Assembly: GCA_031422295.1 (NCBI GenBank)
Contig: JANOQM010000053.1
Location: 62,001-126,000 of the forward strand
DNA length: 64,000 nt
Direction: 5' to 3'
Source of the DNA: JANOMH01 sp031422295
Lineage (GTDB): Bacteria; Pseudomonadota; Alphaproteobacteria; Rhodobacterales; Rhodobacteraceae
Position numbers and translations under genes: made by a program
In this document: in pieces, positions 25,268-33,825 of the stretch
How positions within the stretch are numbered: position 1 is the stretch's first letter
Layout of the letters: each line of letters begins with the position of its first letter
Notes under the pieces: model-generated
The model's input: only the letters and a program-made list of their open reading frames with translations
The model's database searches: none
Told to the model about the DNA's origin: nothing

Positions 25268-25726
25268 ATGAAATTAAGCACCAAGGGACGATATGCCATG
25301 GTTGCCCTGGCCGATCTGGCCCTGCAGCCACCCGGAGCATTGGTGAACCTGGGCGAAATCTCGAAACGGCAGGATATCTCCTTGCCCTATCTGGAACAGC
25401 TTTTCGTCAAACTGCGCCGCGATGGGCTGGTTGATTCTGTGCGTGGCCCCGGCGGCGGTTACCGGCTGGCGCGGTCCGCGTCGGATATTCGCGTGTCCGA
25501 GATTCTTGGTGCGGTGGATGAAACCGTCAGCGCCATGCACAAAGGGGCCGGGGCCAACGGCGGCGCGTCCGGCAGCCGGGCGCAATCCCTGACCAATCGG
25601 TTATGGGAAGGGATGTCGGCGCATGTTTACGTATTCCTGCACCAGACCCGCCTGTCTGATGTGGTTCAGAACCAACTGGTCCCCTGCCCGGCAGTGCCCA
25701 ATCTGTTCGAGGTGGTAGACGAGTGA
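25268..25726 (+). CDS. iscR: Rrf2-family regulator IscR (single-cysteine, Rhodobacterales type)
   Basis: It heads the iron-sulfur assembly operon. The 152-aa protein has the Rrf2 winged helix (MKLSTKGRYAMVALADLALQ; SLPYLEQLFVKLRRDGLV; GPGGGYRLAR). In place of the three cysteines that hold the [2Fe-2S] cluster in E. coli IscR it reads HKGAGANGGASGSRAQSLTNRLW, with none. The only cysteine is C140 near the end (LVPCPAVPNLFE). Rhodobacter sphaeroides IscR also has a single cysteine and still binds a cluster, so the same unusual mode is expected. Its stop overlaps the desulfurase GTG start. Confidence 0.92.
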   Translation: MKLSTKGRYAMVALADLALQPPGALVNLGEISKRQDISLPYLEQLFVKLRRDGLVDSVRGPGGGYRLARSASDIRVSEILGAVDETVSAMHKGAGANGGASGSRAQSLTNRLWEGMSAHVYVFLHQTRLSDVVQNQLVPCPAVPNLFEVVDE

Positions 25727-26766
25727 CCCGCGTCTATCTGGACCATAATGCAACCACGCCACCGCACCCCGCCGCACGTGCGGCGATGGTTGCGGCCATG
25801 GACCTGATCGGTAATCCGTCATCGGTTCACGCCGAAGGGCGGGCCGCCAAGGCGATGGTTGAACAGGCCCGCGCCGATCTGGCCGAGGCTTTGGGTGCGT
25901 CCGGGGCCGATCTGGTGTTTACATCTGGTGCCACCGAGGCGGCGGCTTTGGCCTTGGCGGGCCGTGGATTGCATGGGGCTGCTATCGAACACGACGCAGT
26001 GCATGGCTGGATCACGCCCGACCTGGCCGTTGATCGGCAGGGCAGGGTTACTGTGTCGCACCCGGATCAAAGTACGCTGCAATTAGCCAATTCTGAAACC
26101 GGCATTGTGCAGGACCTGCCGAAGGGACTGGCTGTCAGTGATATTTCCCAAGGTTTTGGCAGGCTGCCCTTTGCCTATAGTTGGGCGGGCGTGGGCATGG
26201 TGTTTCTGGCGGCGCATAAATTCGGCGGGCCAAAAGGCGTGGGTGCGCTGATCCTGCCACAAGGCCATGCCGTGGCCGCGCAAATGCGGGGGGGCGGGCA
26301 GGAAATGGGCCGTCGCGCCGGCACCGAAAACATCATCGGTATCGTGGGCATGGCCGCCGCTGCAACGGCCGCTATGCGCGATCTGGCGGATGGTGTTTGG
26401 GACCGGGTTGCGCAACTTAGAAATATTCTAGAAGAGGCGGTTGAGGTTGCATCGCCGGATACTATTTTCAGTGGCAAGGATGGTCCGCGACTGCCTAATA
26501 CGTCCTGTTTTGTGACACCGGGCTGGCGCGGCGAAACCCAAGTGATGGCCATGGACCTAGCCGGGTTCGCGATATCGGCCGGGTCGGCCTGTTCCAGCGG
26601 CAAGGTGCGGGAAAGCAGGGTGTTGCGGGCGATGGGCTATGGCCCCGATATCGCATCCTGTGCGGTGCGCCTGTCCTTGGGGCCGCATACGACCGAGGCC
26701 GAAGTTTTGCAGTTCGCGCAAAACTGGGCCGATAAACGCAAGAAGTTACGCGCCCGTGCGGCGTGA
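25723..26766 (+). CDS. cysteine desulfurase, NifS/IscS-like
   Basis: This PLP enzyme takes sulfur from cysteine for Fe-S assembly. The 347-aa protein starts at GTG (VYLDHNATTPPHPAAR), has the PLP lysine in AAHKFGGPKGVG and the catalytic Cys in SAGSACSSGKVRESRVL. It is somewhat short for IscS (about 400 aa): the region after GATEAAALAL is reduced. It is a second desulfurase, besides sufS, in the same operon. The GTG overlaps the iscR stop; sufB follows after 14 bp. Confidence 0.92.
   Translation: MTRVYLDHNATTPPHPAARAAMVAAMDLIGNPSSVHAEGRAAKAMVEQARADLAEALGASGADLVFTSGATEAAALALAGRGLHGAAIEHDAVHGWITPDLAVDRQGRVTVSHPDQSTLQLANSETGIVQDLPKGLAVSDISQGFGRLPFAYSWAGVGMVFLAAHKFGGPKGVGALILPQGHAVAAQMRGGGQEMGRRAGTENIIGIVGMAAAATAAMRDLADGVWDRVAQLRNILEEAVEVASPDTIFSGKDGPRLPNTSCFVTPGWRGETQVMAMDLAGFAISAGSACSSGKVRESRVLRAMGYGPDIASCAVRLSLGPHTTEAEVLQFAQNWADKRKKLRARAA
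26417..26431. promoter_or_regulatory. Irr-box-like sequence inside the cysteine desulfurase gene
   Basis: TTAGAAATATTCTAG matches TTAGAA-N3-TTCTAA with one base changed at the edge. It is within coding sequence, 350 bp before sufB. It may be chance. Confidence 0.25.
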
Positions 26767-26780
26767 AAGGTAGGATCGAC

Positions 26781-28292
26781 ATGACAGCCCTTGATACAAT
26801 TGACGTAAAGGCCGGCGTCGATCAGGACACGGTGGATGCCGTGGCCAAGTTGTCGGGCAAGTATAAATACGGCTGGAATACCGAGATCGAGATGGATTAC
26901 GCCCCGTTGGGCGTGAACCCCGATATCGTCCGGCTGATTTCCTCCAAGAACGAAGAACCGCAGTGGATGACCGACTGGCGCCTTGCCGCGTTTGAACGCT
27001 GGCAGGGGATGAAAGAACCCAAATGGGCGATGGTACATTACCCGGAGATCGATTTTCAGTCGATCTATTATTATGCCCGGCCCAAAAGCATGGCGGAAAA
27101 GCCGAAATCGCTGGATGATGTCGACCCCAAGCTGCTGGAAACCTATAAAAAGCTGGGTATTCCGTTAAAAGAGCAAATGATGCTGGCGGGGATCGAGGGC
27201 GAGGTGCCCGAACGCAAGGTCGCGGTGGATGCCGTGTTTGATTCCGTGTCCGTTGGCACCACGTTTCAGGCCGAATTGCGCAAGGCCGGGGTGATCTTTT
27301 GTTCGATCTCCGAGGCGATCCGCGAACATCCGGAACTGGTCCGCAAATATCTGGGCACAGTGGTGCCGGTGTCGGATAACTTCTATGCCACGTTGAATTC
27401 GGCGGTCTTTTCCGACGGCTCGTTCGTTTACGTGCCCCCGGGCGTGCGCTGCCCGATGGAGCTGTCGACCTATTTCCGGATCAATGCCGAAAACACCGGA
27501 CAGTTTGAACGGACCCTGATCATCGCCGACAAAGGGTCTTATGTCAGCTATCTGGAAGGCTGCACTGCGCCCAAACGCGATGTGGCGCAATTGCATGCCG
27601 CCGTGGTCGAAATCATCATCGAGGAAGATGCTGAGGTCAAATATTCAACGGTGCAAAACTGGTATCCCGGCGATGAAAACGGGGTGGGCGGGATCTATAA
27701 CTTCGTCACCAAACGCGCCGATTGCCGGGGTGACCGGGCCAAGGTGATGTGGACGCAAGTTGAAACCGGATCGGCGGTCACATGGAAATACCCGTCCTGC
27801 ATTCTGCGCGGCGACGATGCGCAGGGCGAGTTTTACTCGATCGCCATCGCCAATAACTACCAGCAGGCCGATACCGGGACCAAGATGATCCATCTGGGCA
27901 AGCGCACAAAATCGCGGATCGTGTCCAAAGGCATCAGCGCGGGCAGGGCGCAGAATACCTATCGCGGATTGGTGTCGATGCACCCCAAGGCCAAAGAAAG
28001 CCGGAACTACACCCAATGCGACAGCCTGCTGATCGGCGATAAATGCGGCGCGCATACCGTGCCTTATATCGAAGTGCGCAATAATTCGTCGCGGGTTGAA
28101 CACGAGGCGACCACATCAAAAGTCGACGAGGACCAACTGTTCTACTGCCGGTCGCGCGGGATGAACGAAGAAGAGGCGGTAGCACTGGTGGTGAACGGGT
28201 TTTGCCGGGATGTGTTGCAGGCCCTGCCGATGGAATTTGCGATGGAAGCGCAGGCACTGGTCGCAATTTCACTGGAAGGTTCCGTAGGCTGA
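26781..28292 (+). CDS. sufB: Fe-S cluster assembly protein SufB
   Basis: SufB is the scaffold component of the SufBC2D complex. The 503-aa protein has the family core: VPPGVRCPMELSTYFRINAE, SYVSYLEGCTAP, the beta-helix with HSCTVQ-like VKYSTVQNWYPGDENGVGGIYNFVTKR, and the C-terminal conserved RSRGMNEEEAVALVVNGFCRDVL. The ATG at 26781 follows AGGTAGGA and is preferred to the one at 26763, which overlaps the previous stop. Confidence 0.96.
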   Translation: MTALDTIDVKAGVDQDTVDAVAKLSGKYKYGWNTEIEMDYAPLGVNPDIVRLISSKNEEPQWMTDWRLAAFERWQGMKEPKWAMVHYPEIDFQSIYYYARPKSMAEKPKSLDDVDPKLLETYKKLGIPLKEQMMLAGIEGEVPERKVAVDAVFDSVSVGTTFQAELRKAGVIFCSISEAIREHPELVRKYLGTVVPVSDNFYATLNSAVFSDGSFVYVPPGVRCPMELSTYFRINAENTGQFERTLIIADKGSYVSYLEGCTAPKRDVAQLHAAVVEIIIEEDAEVKYSTVQNWYPGDENGVGGIYNFVTKRADCRGDRAKVMWTQVETGSAVTWKYPSCILRGDDAQGEFYSIAIANNYQQADTGTKMIHLGKRTKSRIVSKGISAGRAQNTYRGLVSMHPKAKESRNYTQCDSLLIGDKCGAHTVPYIEVRNNSSRVEHEATTSKVDEDQLFYCRSRGMNEEEAVALVVNGFCRDVLQALPMEFAMEAQALVAISLEGSVG

Positions 28293-28297
28293 CCGTG

Positions 28298-28903
28298 ATG
28301 ACGACCGCCCTTCCGACTGTGTTCACCAGACCTGCCTTGACCATGCCAATGGCTGAGGCGGCAATGTTGCAACGCGGCTATGAAACCGCCAAAGTCATTC
28401 TGGAATACGGCTCTGGCGGATCGACCTGCATGGCAGGCGATATGCCGGGCAAGACTGTGTTTTCGGTTGAAAGTGACAAAGACTGGTGCGAGGGGCTGCA
28501 AAGCTGGTTTGAAATCAACCCGCCCGCCGCAACGATGCATATGCACTATGCCGATGTCGGACCAACCGGAAAATGGGGCAAGCCGGAGACCGATAAACAC
28601 TGGCGGCGCTACCCCTATTACCCTTATTCGGTCTGGGCCCGGTCCGATTTTCAGCATCCCGATGTGGTGTTAGTGGATGGCCGGTTTCGGGCGGCTTGTT
28701 TTCTGGCGGTTCTGTTTTCCATTTCCCGCCCTGTCACGCTGTTTTTTGACGATTACGCCGAGCGATTGGCCTATCACGAGGTTGAACGATTTGGCCCGCC
28801 GACCGAAATAATTGGCAGACTGGCCCGGTTTGATCTGAACCCGACACCCATTCCGGCAGCGATGATGCCGTGGATATTCGATGTATTCAGCCGGCAAATG
28901 TAG
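28298..28903 (+). CDS. unknown protein in the suf operon with a methyltransferase-like nucleotide fold
   Basis: This 201-aa protein lies between sufB and sufC, on the same strand with 5- and 29-bp gaps. It has VILEYGSGGSTCMA, like the glycine-rich motif I of SAM-binding folds, FSVESDKDWCEGL with an acidic residue in the next strand, and DVVLVDGRFRAACFLAVL, like motif IV. Nothing in it points to an iron-sulfur role. A longer frame from 28202 overlaps sufB and is rejected. It may be a methyltransferase or a fold relative without catalysis. Confidence 0.75.
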   Translation: MTTALPTVFTRPALTMPMAEAAMLQRGYETAKVILEYGSGGSTCMAGDMPGKTVFSVESDKDWCEGLQSWFEINPPAATMHMHYADVGPTGKWGKPETDKHWRRYPYYPYSVWARSDFQHPDVVLVDGRFRAACFLAVLFSISRPVTLFFDDYAERLAYHEVERFGPPTEIIGRLARFDLNPTPIPAAMMPWIFDVFSRQM

Positions 28904-28932
28904 CCGATCCGCTTTGCCGCAAGGAGAGATAA

Positions 28933-29688
28933 GTGCTTACTATCAAAGGTCTGGAAGTCAAACTTGAAGCAGAGGATAAACAAATCCTCCATGGCGTCGA
29001 TCTGGTGATCGGGGCGGGGCAAGTGCATGCGATCATGGGCCCGAACGGGTCGGGCAAATCAACTTTGTCTTATGTGCTGGCGGGCCGCGAAGGTTATGCC
29101 GTCACCTGTGGCACGGCCACGCTGAACGGCGCGGACCTGCTGACAATGGAACCCGAGGACCGCGCCGCAGCGGGCCTGTTTCTGGCCTTTCAATACCCAG
29201 TCGAAATTCCCGGCGTCGGCAATATGACCTTTCTGCGCACCGCCGTGAACGCCCAACGCAAAACGCGTGGCGAGGCGGAATTGACCGCGGCCGAATTCCT
29301 TAAAATCGTGCGGGAAAAGGCCAAAGCGTTGAAAATTGATGCCGATATGCTGAAACGCCCGGTCAATGTCGGGTTTTCCGGCGGTGAGAAAAAGCGCAAC
29401 GAAATCCTGCAGATGGCGATGCTTGAGCCGCAGATGTGCATTCTGGACGAAACCGATTCCGGGCTGGATGTAGATGCGATGAAACTGGTGGCCGAAGGGG
29501 TGAACGCGCTGCGCTCTGCCGGGCGGTCATTTCTGGTTATTACGCATTATCAACGGCTTCTGGACCATATCGCACCTGATTTTGTACATATCATGGCGGG
29601 TGGGCGGATTGTCAAAACCGGCGGTCCGGAACTGGCGCTTGAGGTTGAAAACAACGGTTATGCTGATATTCTGGCTGAGGGCGTTTGA
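28933..29688 (+). CDS. sufC: Fe-S cluster assembly ATPase SufC
   Basis: This ABC-type ATPase drives the SufBCD scaffold. The 251-aa protein starts at GTG after AAGGAGAG. Walker A is GPNGSGKST (residues 36-44), the Q-loop is in FLAFQYPVEIPGV, the signature is NVGFSGGEKKRNEILQM and Walker B is CILDETDSGLDVDAM. Its stop overlaps the sufD start by one base (TGATG). Confidence 0.97.
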   Translation: MLTIKGLEVKLEAEDKQILHGVDLVIGAGQVHAIMGPNGSGKSTLSYVLAGREGYAVTCGTATLNGADLLTMEPEDRAAAGLFLAFQYPVEIPGVGNMTFLRTAVNAQRKTRGEAELTAAEFLKIVREKAKALKIDADMLKRPVNVGFSGGEKKRNEILQMAMLEPQMCILDETDSGLDVDAMKLVAEGVNALRSAGRSFLVITHYQRLLDHIAPDFVHIMAGGRIVKTGGPELALEVENNGYADILAEGV

Positions 29689-30974
29689 TGGCTTTGGCGA
29701 CACTGAAAACCGATGCATTAACGGCCCGATTGGCTGGTATTGACCTGCCCACCGCGGCCGGATGGGCCAATGCAGCACGGCAAGATGCGTTAAATCGGCT
29801 GGCCGCAATGGGATTGCCGCACAAACGCGACGAATATTGGCGTTATACCAATCCTGCCTCGTTGGTCACAGCCGAGGTCCCCTCCGCCGCCGTTTTCGAA
29901 ACCGTCGAAACCCCGGCGTTTGACAGTGTAGACCGCCTGAAGATCGTTTTTGTCGATGGCGTATTTGACGCCCACAGCTCTGATGATTTGGCACTGTCCG
30001 GAGTTGAAGTTGAACGTCTGAGCGTCGTGATGTCGAAAGATATCCATTGGGCCAAAGACTTGTATGGCACTCTTGAAGTAAACGGCCAGTCCCCGGTCGC
30101 CCGGCCCCTGGCTGCCTTGAATACCGCACTGGCCAGCGACGGCGTTGTGATCCGCGTGACCGCGCAGGCGTCACGTCCGGTCAATCTGATCTACCTGCAC
30201 CGCAATCCTACCTCGGATGTGATCCTGCATAACCTGATCAAGATCGAGGAGGGTGCCGAATTCACCCTGTTGGAAAGTGGCCCCGCCGCGGCGCGGCTGT
30301 CCAAGGTTCTGGAAGTTGATGTTGCCGATGGTGGCCATTTCAACCATATCCGCGTGCAGGGCCGTGACCATCAACGCCGGGCTGTAACCCATTGTTTTGC
30401 AAGGCTTGGGGCACAAAGCACGTTCAAATCCTTTACCCTGACATTCAACGGCGTCCTGACCCGCAATGAGTGTGTTATCGAACTGACCGGCGATAATGCA
30501 GTGGCGCATGTGGCCGGGGCCGCCGTGGGTGATGGTGCCGATTTTCACCATGATGACACGGTGTTTGTGACCCATGACGCAGTGGGCTGCGAAAGCCGCC
30601 AGGTATTCAAAAAGGTTTTGCGCAACGGCGCGACGGGGGTGTTTCAGGGCAAAATTCTGGTCAAGCCCGGCGCGCAGAAAACCGATGGCTATCAGATCAG
30701 CCAGGCGCTGCTGCTGGATGATGACAGCCAATTTCTGGCCAAACCCGAGCTTGAGATTTACGCCGATGACGTCGTCTGCTCGCATGGGTCGACCTCGGGT
30801 GCGATCGACGAAACGGCGATGTTCTATCTGCGCTCGCGCGGCGTGCCAAAATCTGATGCGTCCGATTTGCTGGTCCTGGCCTTTCTGGCCGAAGCTTTGT
30901 CCGAGGTCGAAGATGACCGTCTGGCCGAAGATTTACGTGACCGGCTAGAGGGCTGGCTGGCCAGGCGGCGTTAG
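29688..30974 (+). CDS. sufD: Fe-S cluster assembly protein SufD
   Basis: This is the SufB paralogue of the SufBC2D scaffold. The 428-aa protein shares the beta-helix fold (LESGPAAARLSKVLEVDVADGGHFNHIRVQ) and the conserved end HGSTSGAIDETAMFYLRSRGVPKSDASDLLVLAFLAEAL. An N-terminal HKRDEYWRYTNPA motif is typical of SufD. TGATG overlap with sufC indicates coupled translation. Confidence 0.95.
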   Translation: MALATLKTDALTARLAGIDLPTAAGWANAARQDALNRLAAMGLPHKRDEYWRYTNPASLVTAEVPSAAVFETVETPAFDSVDRLKIVFVDGVFDAHSSDDLALSGVEVERLSVVMSKDIHWAKDLYGTLEVNGQSPVARPLAALNTALASDGVVIRVTAQASRPVNLIYLHRNPTSDVILHNLIKIEEGAEFTLLESGPAAARLSKVLEVDVADGGHFNHIRVQGRDHQRRAVTHCFARLGAQSTFKSFTLTFNGVLTRNECVIELTGDNAVAHVAGAAVGDGADFHHDDTVFVTHDAVGCESRQVFKKVLRNGATGVFQGKILVKPGAQKTDGYQISQALLLDDDSQFLAKPELEIYADDVVCSHGSTSGAIDETAMFYLRSRGVPKSDASDLLVLAFLAEALSEVEDDRLAEDLRDRLEGWLARRR

Positions 30975-30977
30975 GCG

Positions 30978-31493
30978 ATGTCGGCGACGACAGATATTGT
31001 GCAAACTTGGCGCACCCCACGGGCGGTGTATCGGCGTCTGTTTGCGATGGGCCAACGCGAAGATCGTGCCATTGCGTATCTGATGGCCGCGTGCCTGCTG
31101 ATCTTTGTCGCCCAATGGCCACGCCTTGTGCGGGCATCGCAGGGGGTTGGTCAAGCGACGGGTGCCGAAACACCACCGCTGGACCGGCTGATTGCCTATG
31201 AATTGCTGGGCTGGCTGATTGTCTGGCCGTTGGGCATGTATGTAATTGCTGCGGTCAGCGTGGCTGTTTTGTGGGTCCTGCGCCGCAAGATTACTGCCTA
31301 TGGCGGGCGACTGGCGCTGTTTTGGGCCCTGCTGGCCGCAACGCCGGCAATGTTGTTTTATGGCCTGCTGCGGGGACTGAACGGGGATGTCGCAGCGACC
31401 CAGATCGCTGGTGTGCTATGGATTGCCGCTTTGGTCATCTTCTGGGTTCAGGGCCTGCGGGTGGCAGTTGAAGAACACACCGCATTCCGTTGA
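30978..31493 (+). CDS. Yip1-family-like membrane protein
   Basis: This 171-aa protein has a soluble start with WRTPRAVYRRLFAMGQREDRAI, then four to five hydrophobic helices, as in bacterial Yip1 proteins. It begins three bases after sufD and is followed 16 bp later by sufS, so it is co-transcribed with the suf genes. Its link to Fe-S assembly is unknown. Confidence 0.8.
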   Translation: MSATTDIVQTWRTPRAVYRRLFAMGQREDRAIAYLMAACLLIFVAQWPRLVRASQGVGQATGAETPPLDRLIAYELLGWLIVWPLGMYVIAAVSVAVLWVLRRKITAYGGRLALFWALLAATPAMLFYGLLRGLNGDVAATQIAGVLWIAALVIFWVQGLRVAVEEHTAFR

Positions 31494-31509
31494 TATGAAT
31501 GGATAAATA

Positions 31510-32730
31510 ATGTATGATATCAACCGCATCCGCGCCGATTTTCCGATCCTGTCGCGGCAGGTCAACGGTAAACCGCTGGTTTATCTGGACAATGGCGCCT
31601 CGGCCCAAAAGCCGCAGGTGGTGATTGATGCGATCAGCCATGCCTACAGTCAGGAATATGCGAATGTGCATCGGGGGCTGCATTTTCTATCCAACCTTGC
31701 GACCGATAAATACGAGGCGGTGCGCGGCAAAATAGCCCGTTTTCTGAATGCCGGGTCAGAACACGAGATCATCATGAATTCGGGCGCCACCGAAGGCATC
31801 AATATGGTCGCCTATGGCTGGGCCATGCCCCGAATGCAGGCTGGCGACGAGATTGTGCTGTCTATTATGGAACATCATGCCAATATCGTGCCTTGGCATT
31901 TTCTGCGCGAACGTCAAGGCGTGGTGCTCAAATGGGTCGAGGTTGACGCCAACGGCGATCTTGACCCGGATGCCGTTATTGCGGCCATCGGGCCCCGCAC
32001 AAAATTGGTGGCAGTGACGCACGTTTCCAACGTCTTAGGGACCGTTGTTGATGTGAAATCGATTACTGCGGGGGCTCATGCCAAAGGTGTCCCGGTGCTG
32101 CTGGACGGCTCTCAGGCGGCGGTGCATATGGCCGTGGATGTGCAGGACATCGGCTGCGATTTCTACGCGATAACCGGTCACAAATTGTATGGCCCATCCG
32201 GGTCCGGTGCTATCTATGTGCGGGCCGACCGGCAGGCCGAAATGCGCCCGTTCATGGGCGGCGGCGACATGATCCGCGAGGTGACGCGCGATGCAGTCAG
32301 CTGGAATGACCCACCGATGAAGTTTGAGGCGGGCACGCCGGGCATCGTGCAGATGATCGGTCTGGGTGTGGCGCTGGACTATATGACGCAAGTGGGTCTG
32401 GATAACATCGCCGCCCATGAACGCAGTCTGCGCGACTATGCCCGCACCCGGCTGGGCGGTTTGAACTGGTTGAATGTGCAGGGCCAATCCGCTGATAAAG
32501 CGGCCATTTTCTCGTTTACCATAAACGGATCAGCCCATGCTCATGACATTTCAACTGTGCTGGACAAACGCGGCATTGCCGTGCGGGCAGGCACGCATTG
32601 CGCCATGCCGCTGATGGAAACACTGGGGGTCGGTGCGACCTGCCGCGCCTCGTTCGGGATGTATAACACATTGTCCGAAGTGGATGCGCTGGTCGATGCA
32701 CTGGATCTATGCCACGATTTGTTCAGCTGA
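31510..32730 (+). CDS. sufS: cysteine desulfurase SufS
   Basis: This group II (SufS/CsdA-type) desulfurase has 406 aa. It begins YDINRIRADFPILSRQVNGKPLVYLDNGASAQKP, has the PLP lysine in GCDFYAITGHKLYGPSGSGA and the catalytic Cys in VRAGTHCAMPLMETLGV, with a short loop as in the SufE-dependent type. It ends the suf operon in this window; no sufA, sufT, sufE or sufU follows it before the tRNA gene. Confidence 0.96.
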   Translation: MYDINRIRADFPILSRQVNGKPLVYLDNGASAQKPQVVIDAISHAYSQEYANVHRGLHFLSNLATDKYEAVRGKIARFLNAGSEHEIIMNSGATEGINMVAYGWAMPRMQAGDEIVLSIMEHHANIVPWHFLRERQGVVLKWVEVDANGDLDPDAVIAAIGPRTKLVAVTHVSNVLGTVVDVKSITAGAHAKGVPVLLDGSQAAVHMAVDVQDIGCDFYAITGHKLYGPSGSGAIYVRADRQAEMRPFMGGGDMIREVTRDAVSWNDPPMKFEAGTPGIVQMIGLGVALDYMTQVGLDNIAAHERSLRDYARTRLGGLNWLNVQGQSADKAAIFSFTINGSAHAHDISTVLDKRGIAVRAGTHCAMPLMETLGVGATCRASFGMYNTLSEVDALVDALDLCHDLFS

Positions 32731-32794
32731 TCACGGGCCCGCCCCAATTTGCAGTTGCGGCCCTGACCGGTTTATCTTATCCCGCAAGCAGGAA

Positions 32795-32871
32795 GCACCC
32801 ATAGCTCAGCTGGATAGAGCGCTGCCCTCCGAAGGCAGAGGCCACAAGTTCGAATCTTGTTGGGTGCACCA
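32795..32871 (+). tRNA. tRNA-Arg (CCG)
   Basis: The 77-nt cloverleaf has acceptor GCACCCA / TGGGTGC, D-arm GCTC-AGCTGGATA-GAGC, anticodon stem CTGCC / GGCAG with loop CTCCGAA (anticodon CCG), T-arm ACAAG-TTCGAAT-CTTGT, and an encoded CCA end. Confidence 0.95.
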
Positions 32872-32895
32872 TTGAAACCACCACGACCCGCAATA

Positions 32896-32918
32896 AAAAA
32901 GGCACCCTCAGGTGCCTT
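32896..32918 (-). terminator. terminator of the DUF882 gene
   Basis: On the minus strand GGCACC-TGAG-GGTGCC is followed by T6, 25-45 bp after the DUF882 stop. On the plus strand the hairpin has no T run. Confidence 0.8.
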
Positions 32919-32940
32919 CAAGGCTGCGATTTTGGCGTGT

Positions 32941-33507
32941 TCAACCGCCCCAGCTGCGCACCGATCCGCAATCCATATGGACAAAGTTTGACCCGCTATA
33001 GCGGCCAACCCCACCCGCAGAACAGGCCTCGGCGGCGCGGGCAATCTGGCCGACACTCCGGCTTTCCAGACGCAGATCAGCGGCTTGACCGCGCATATGC
33101 AGCGAATTGCGCGCCACGCCGGATGAATTTTCGCGCAGCATCGCATTGGTCTGCTGCGACCGGAAACCGGACAACAACATGTAGGGTTCGTTGATTTCCA
33201 GCAGGTTATGCGACGCGGCCATGATATCCACGGTGCGGGTGTCGATGTTCATGGTTTGCCCATTACGCCAGTCGCGCATGAACGCGGTAACTTCGCCCAT
33301 CACTTCGCCCAGATATTCGCCTTCGATCCAGTAGATCGCATCCAGACGTTCGCCGGTGCGGCCCGAATACATGCTGATCCGGCGCAAATCACCAGCGCCA
33401 CGTAAAAAACCAGCTGCTTTCGAGAACGTTGGTGCGGCGACCAAAGCGGTCGCAGCAAAAGCGCGCAAGATACCGCGCCGAGAAATGCCCGTCGAATGTT
33501 GTGTCAT
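32941..33507 (-). CDS. DUF882 (YcbK-like) M15-type peptidase, Tat-exported
   Basis: This 188-aa protein has a twin-arginine signal (SRRGILRAFAATALVAAPTFSKA). The domain carries the zinc ligands of the M15/YcbK group: HMRGQAADL (His and Asp) and FVHMDCG (His), after SGFRSQQTN. It is likely a periplasmic peptidoglycan peptidase. It diverges from a large L,D-transpeptidase gene, fitting a cell-wall neighbourhood. Confidence 0.88.
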   Translation of the reverse strand: MTQHSTGISRRGILRAFAATALVAAPTFSKAAGFLRGAGDLRRISMYSGRTGERLDAIYWIEGEYLGEVMGEVTAFMRDWRNGQTMNIDTRTVDIMAASHNLLEINEPYMLLSGFRSQQTNAMLRENSSGVARNSLHMRGQAADLRLESRSVGQIARAAEACSAGGVGRYSGSNFVHMDCGSVRSWGG

Positions 33508-33825
33508 CTGCCCAGCGCCTGTCCCGTCGCTATTACTAAGCCCGTGTTTTCACGGACAATTTGCAATCTCATCCCCAGATGCACCCGCTGTATGACACAA
33601 GTCGATTCTTCGACCAAGTGTCCTTTTAGTGCGCAGGCGTGAACAAAGCCGTAATCGGCGGGATTTTGCGCAACATTATGGAAACACGCAGGCTGTGATA
33701 TTTTTGCATGGGCAAGCCTGCAACAGATCGGGCCGACATGGGTCACTGGCATATTTGTGAATAGACTCTGCCCCAGACACCACAAATAGACTTGAAATCA
33801 ATGCCTTTGACCTTGGGGGTCGTCC
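33508..33825. other. 318-bp intergenic region between divergent cell-wall genes
   Basis: It must hold the promoters for DUF882 (minus) and the transpeptidase (plus). I see no coding frame, RNA or clear operator. The part from 33640 to 33800 is comparatively AT-rich. Confidence 0.4.

Noticed and set aside
28202..28297. A longer version of the suf-operon unknown protein starting inside sufB.
   Set aside because: The extra 32 residues are an out-of-frame reading of the conserved SufB C-terminus.
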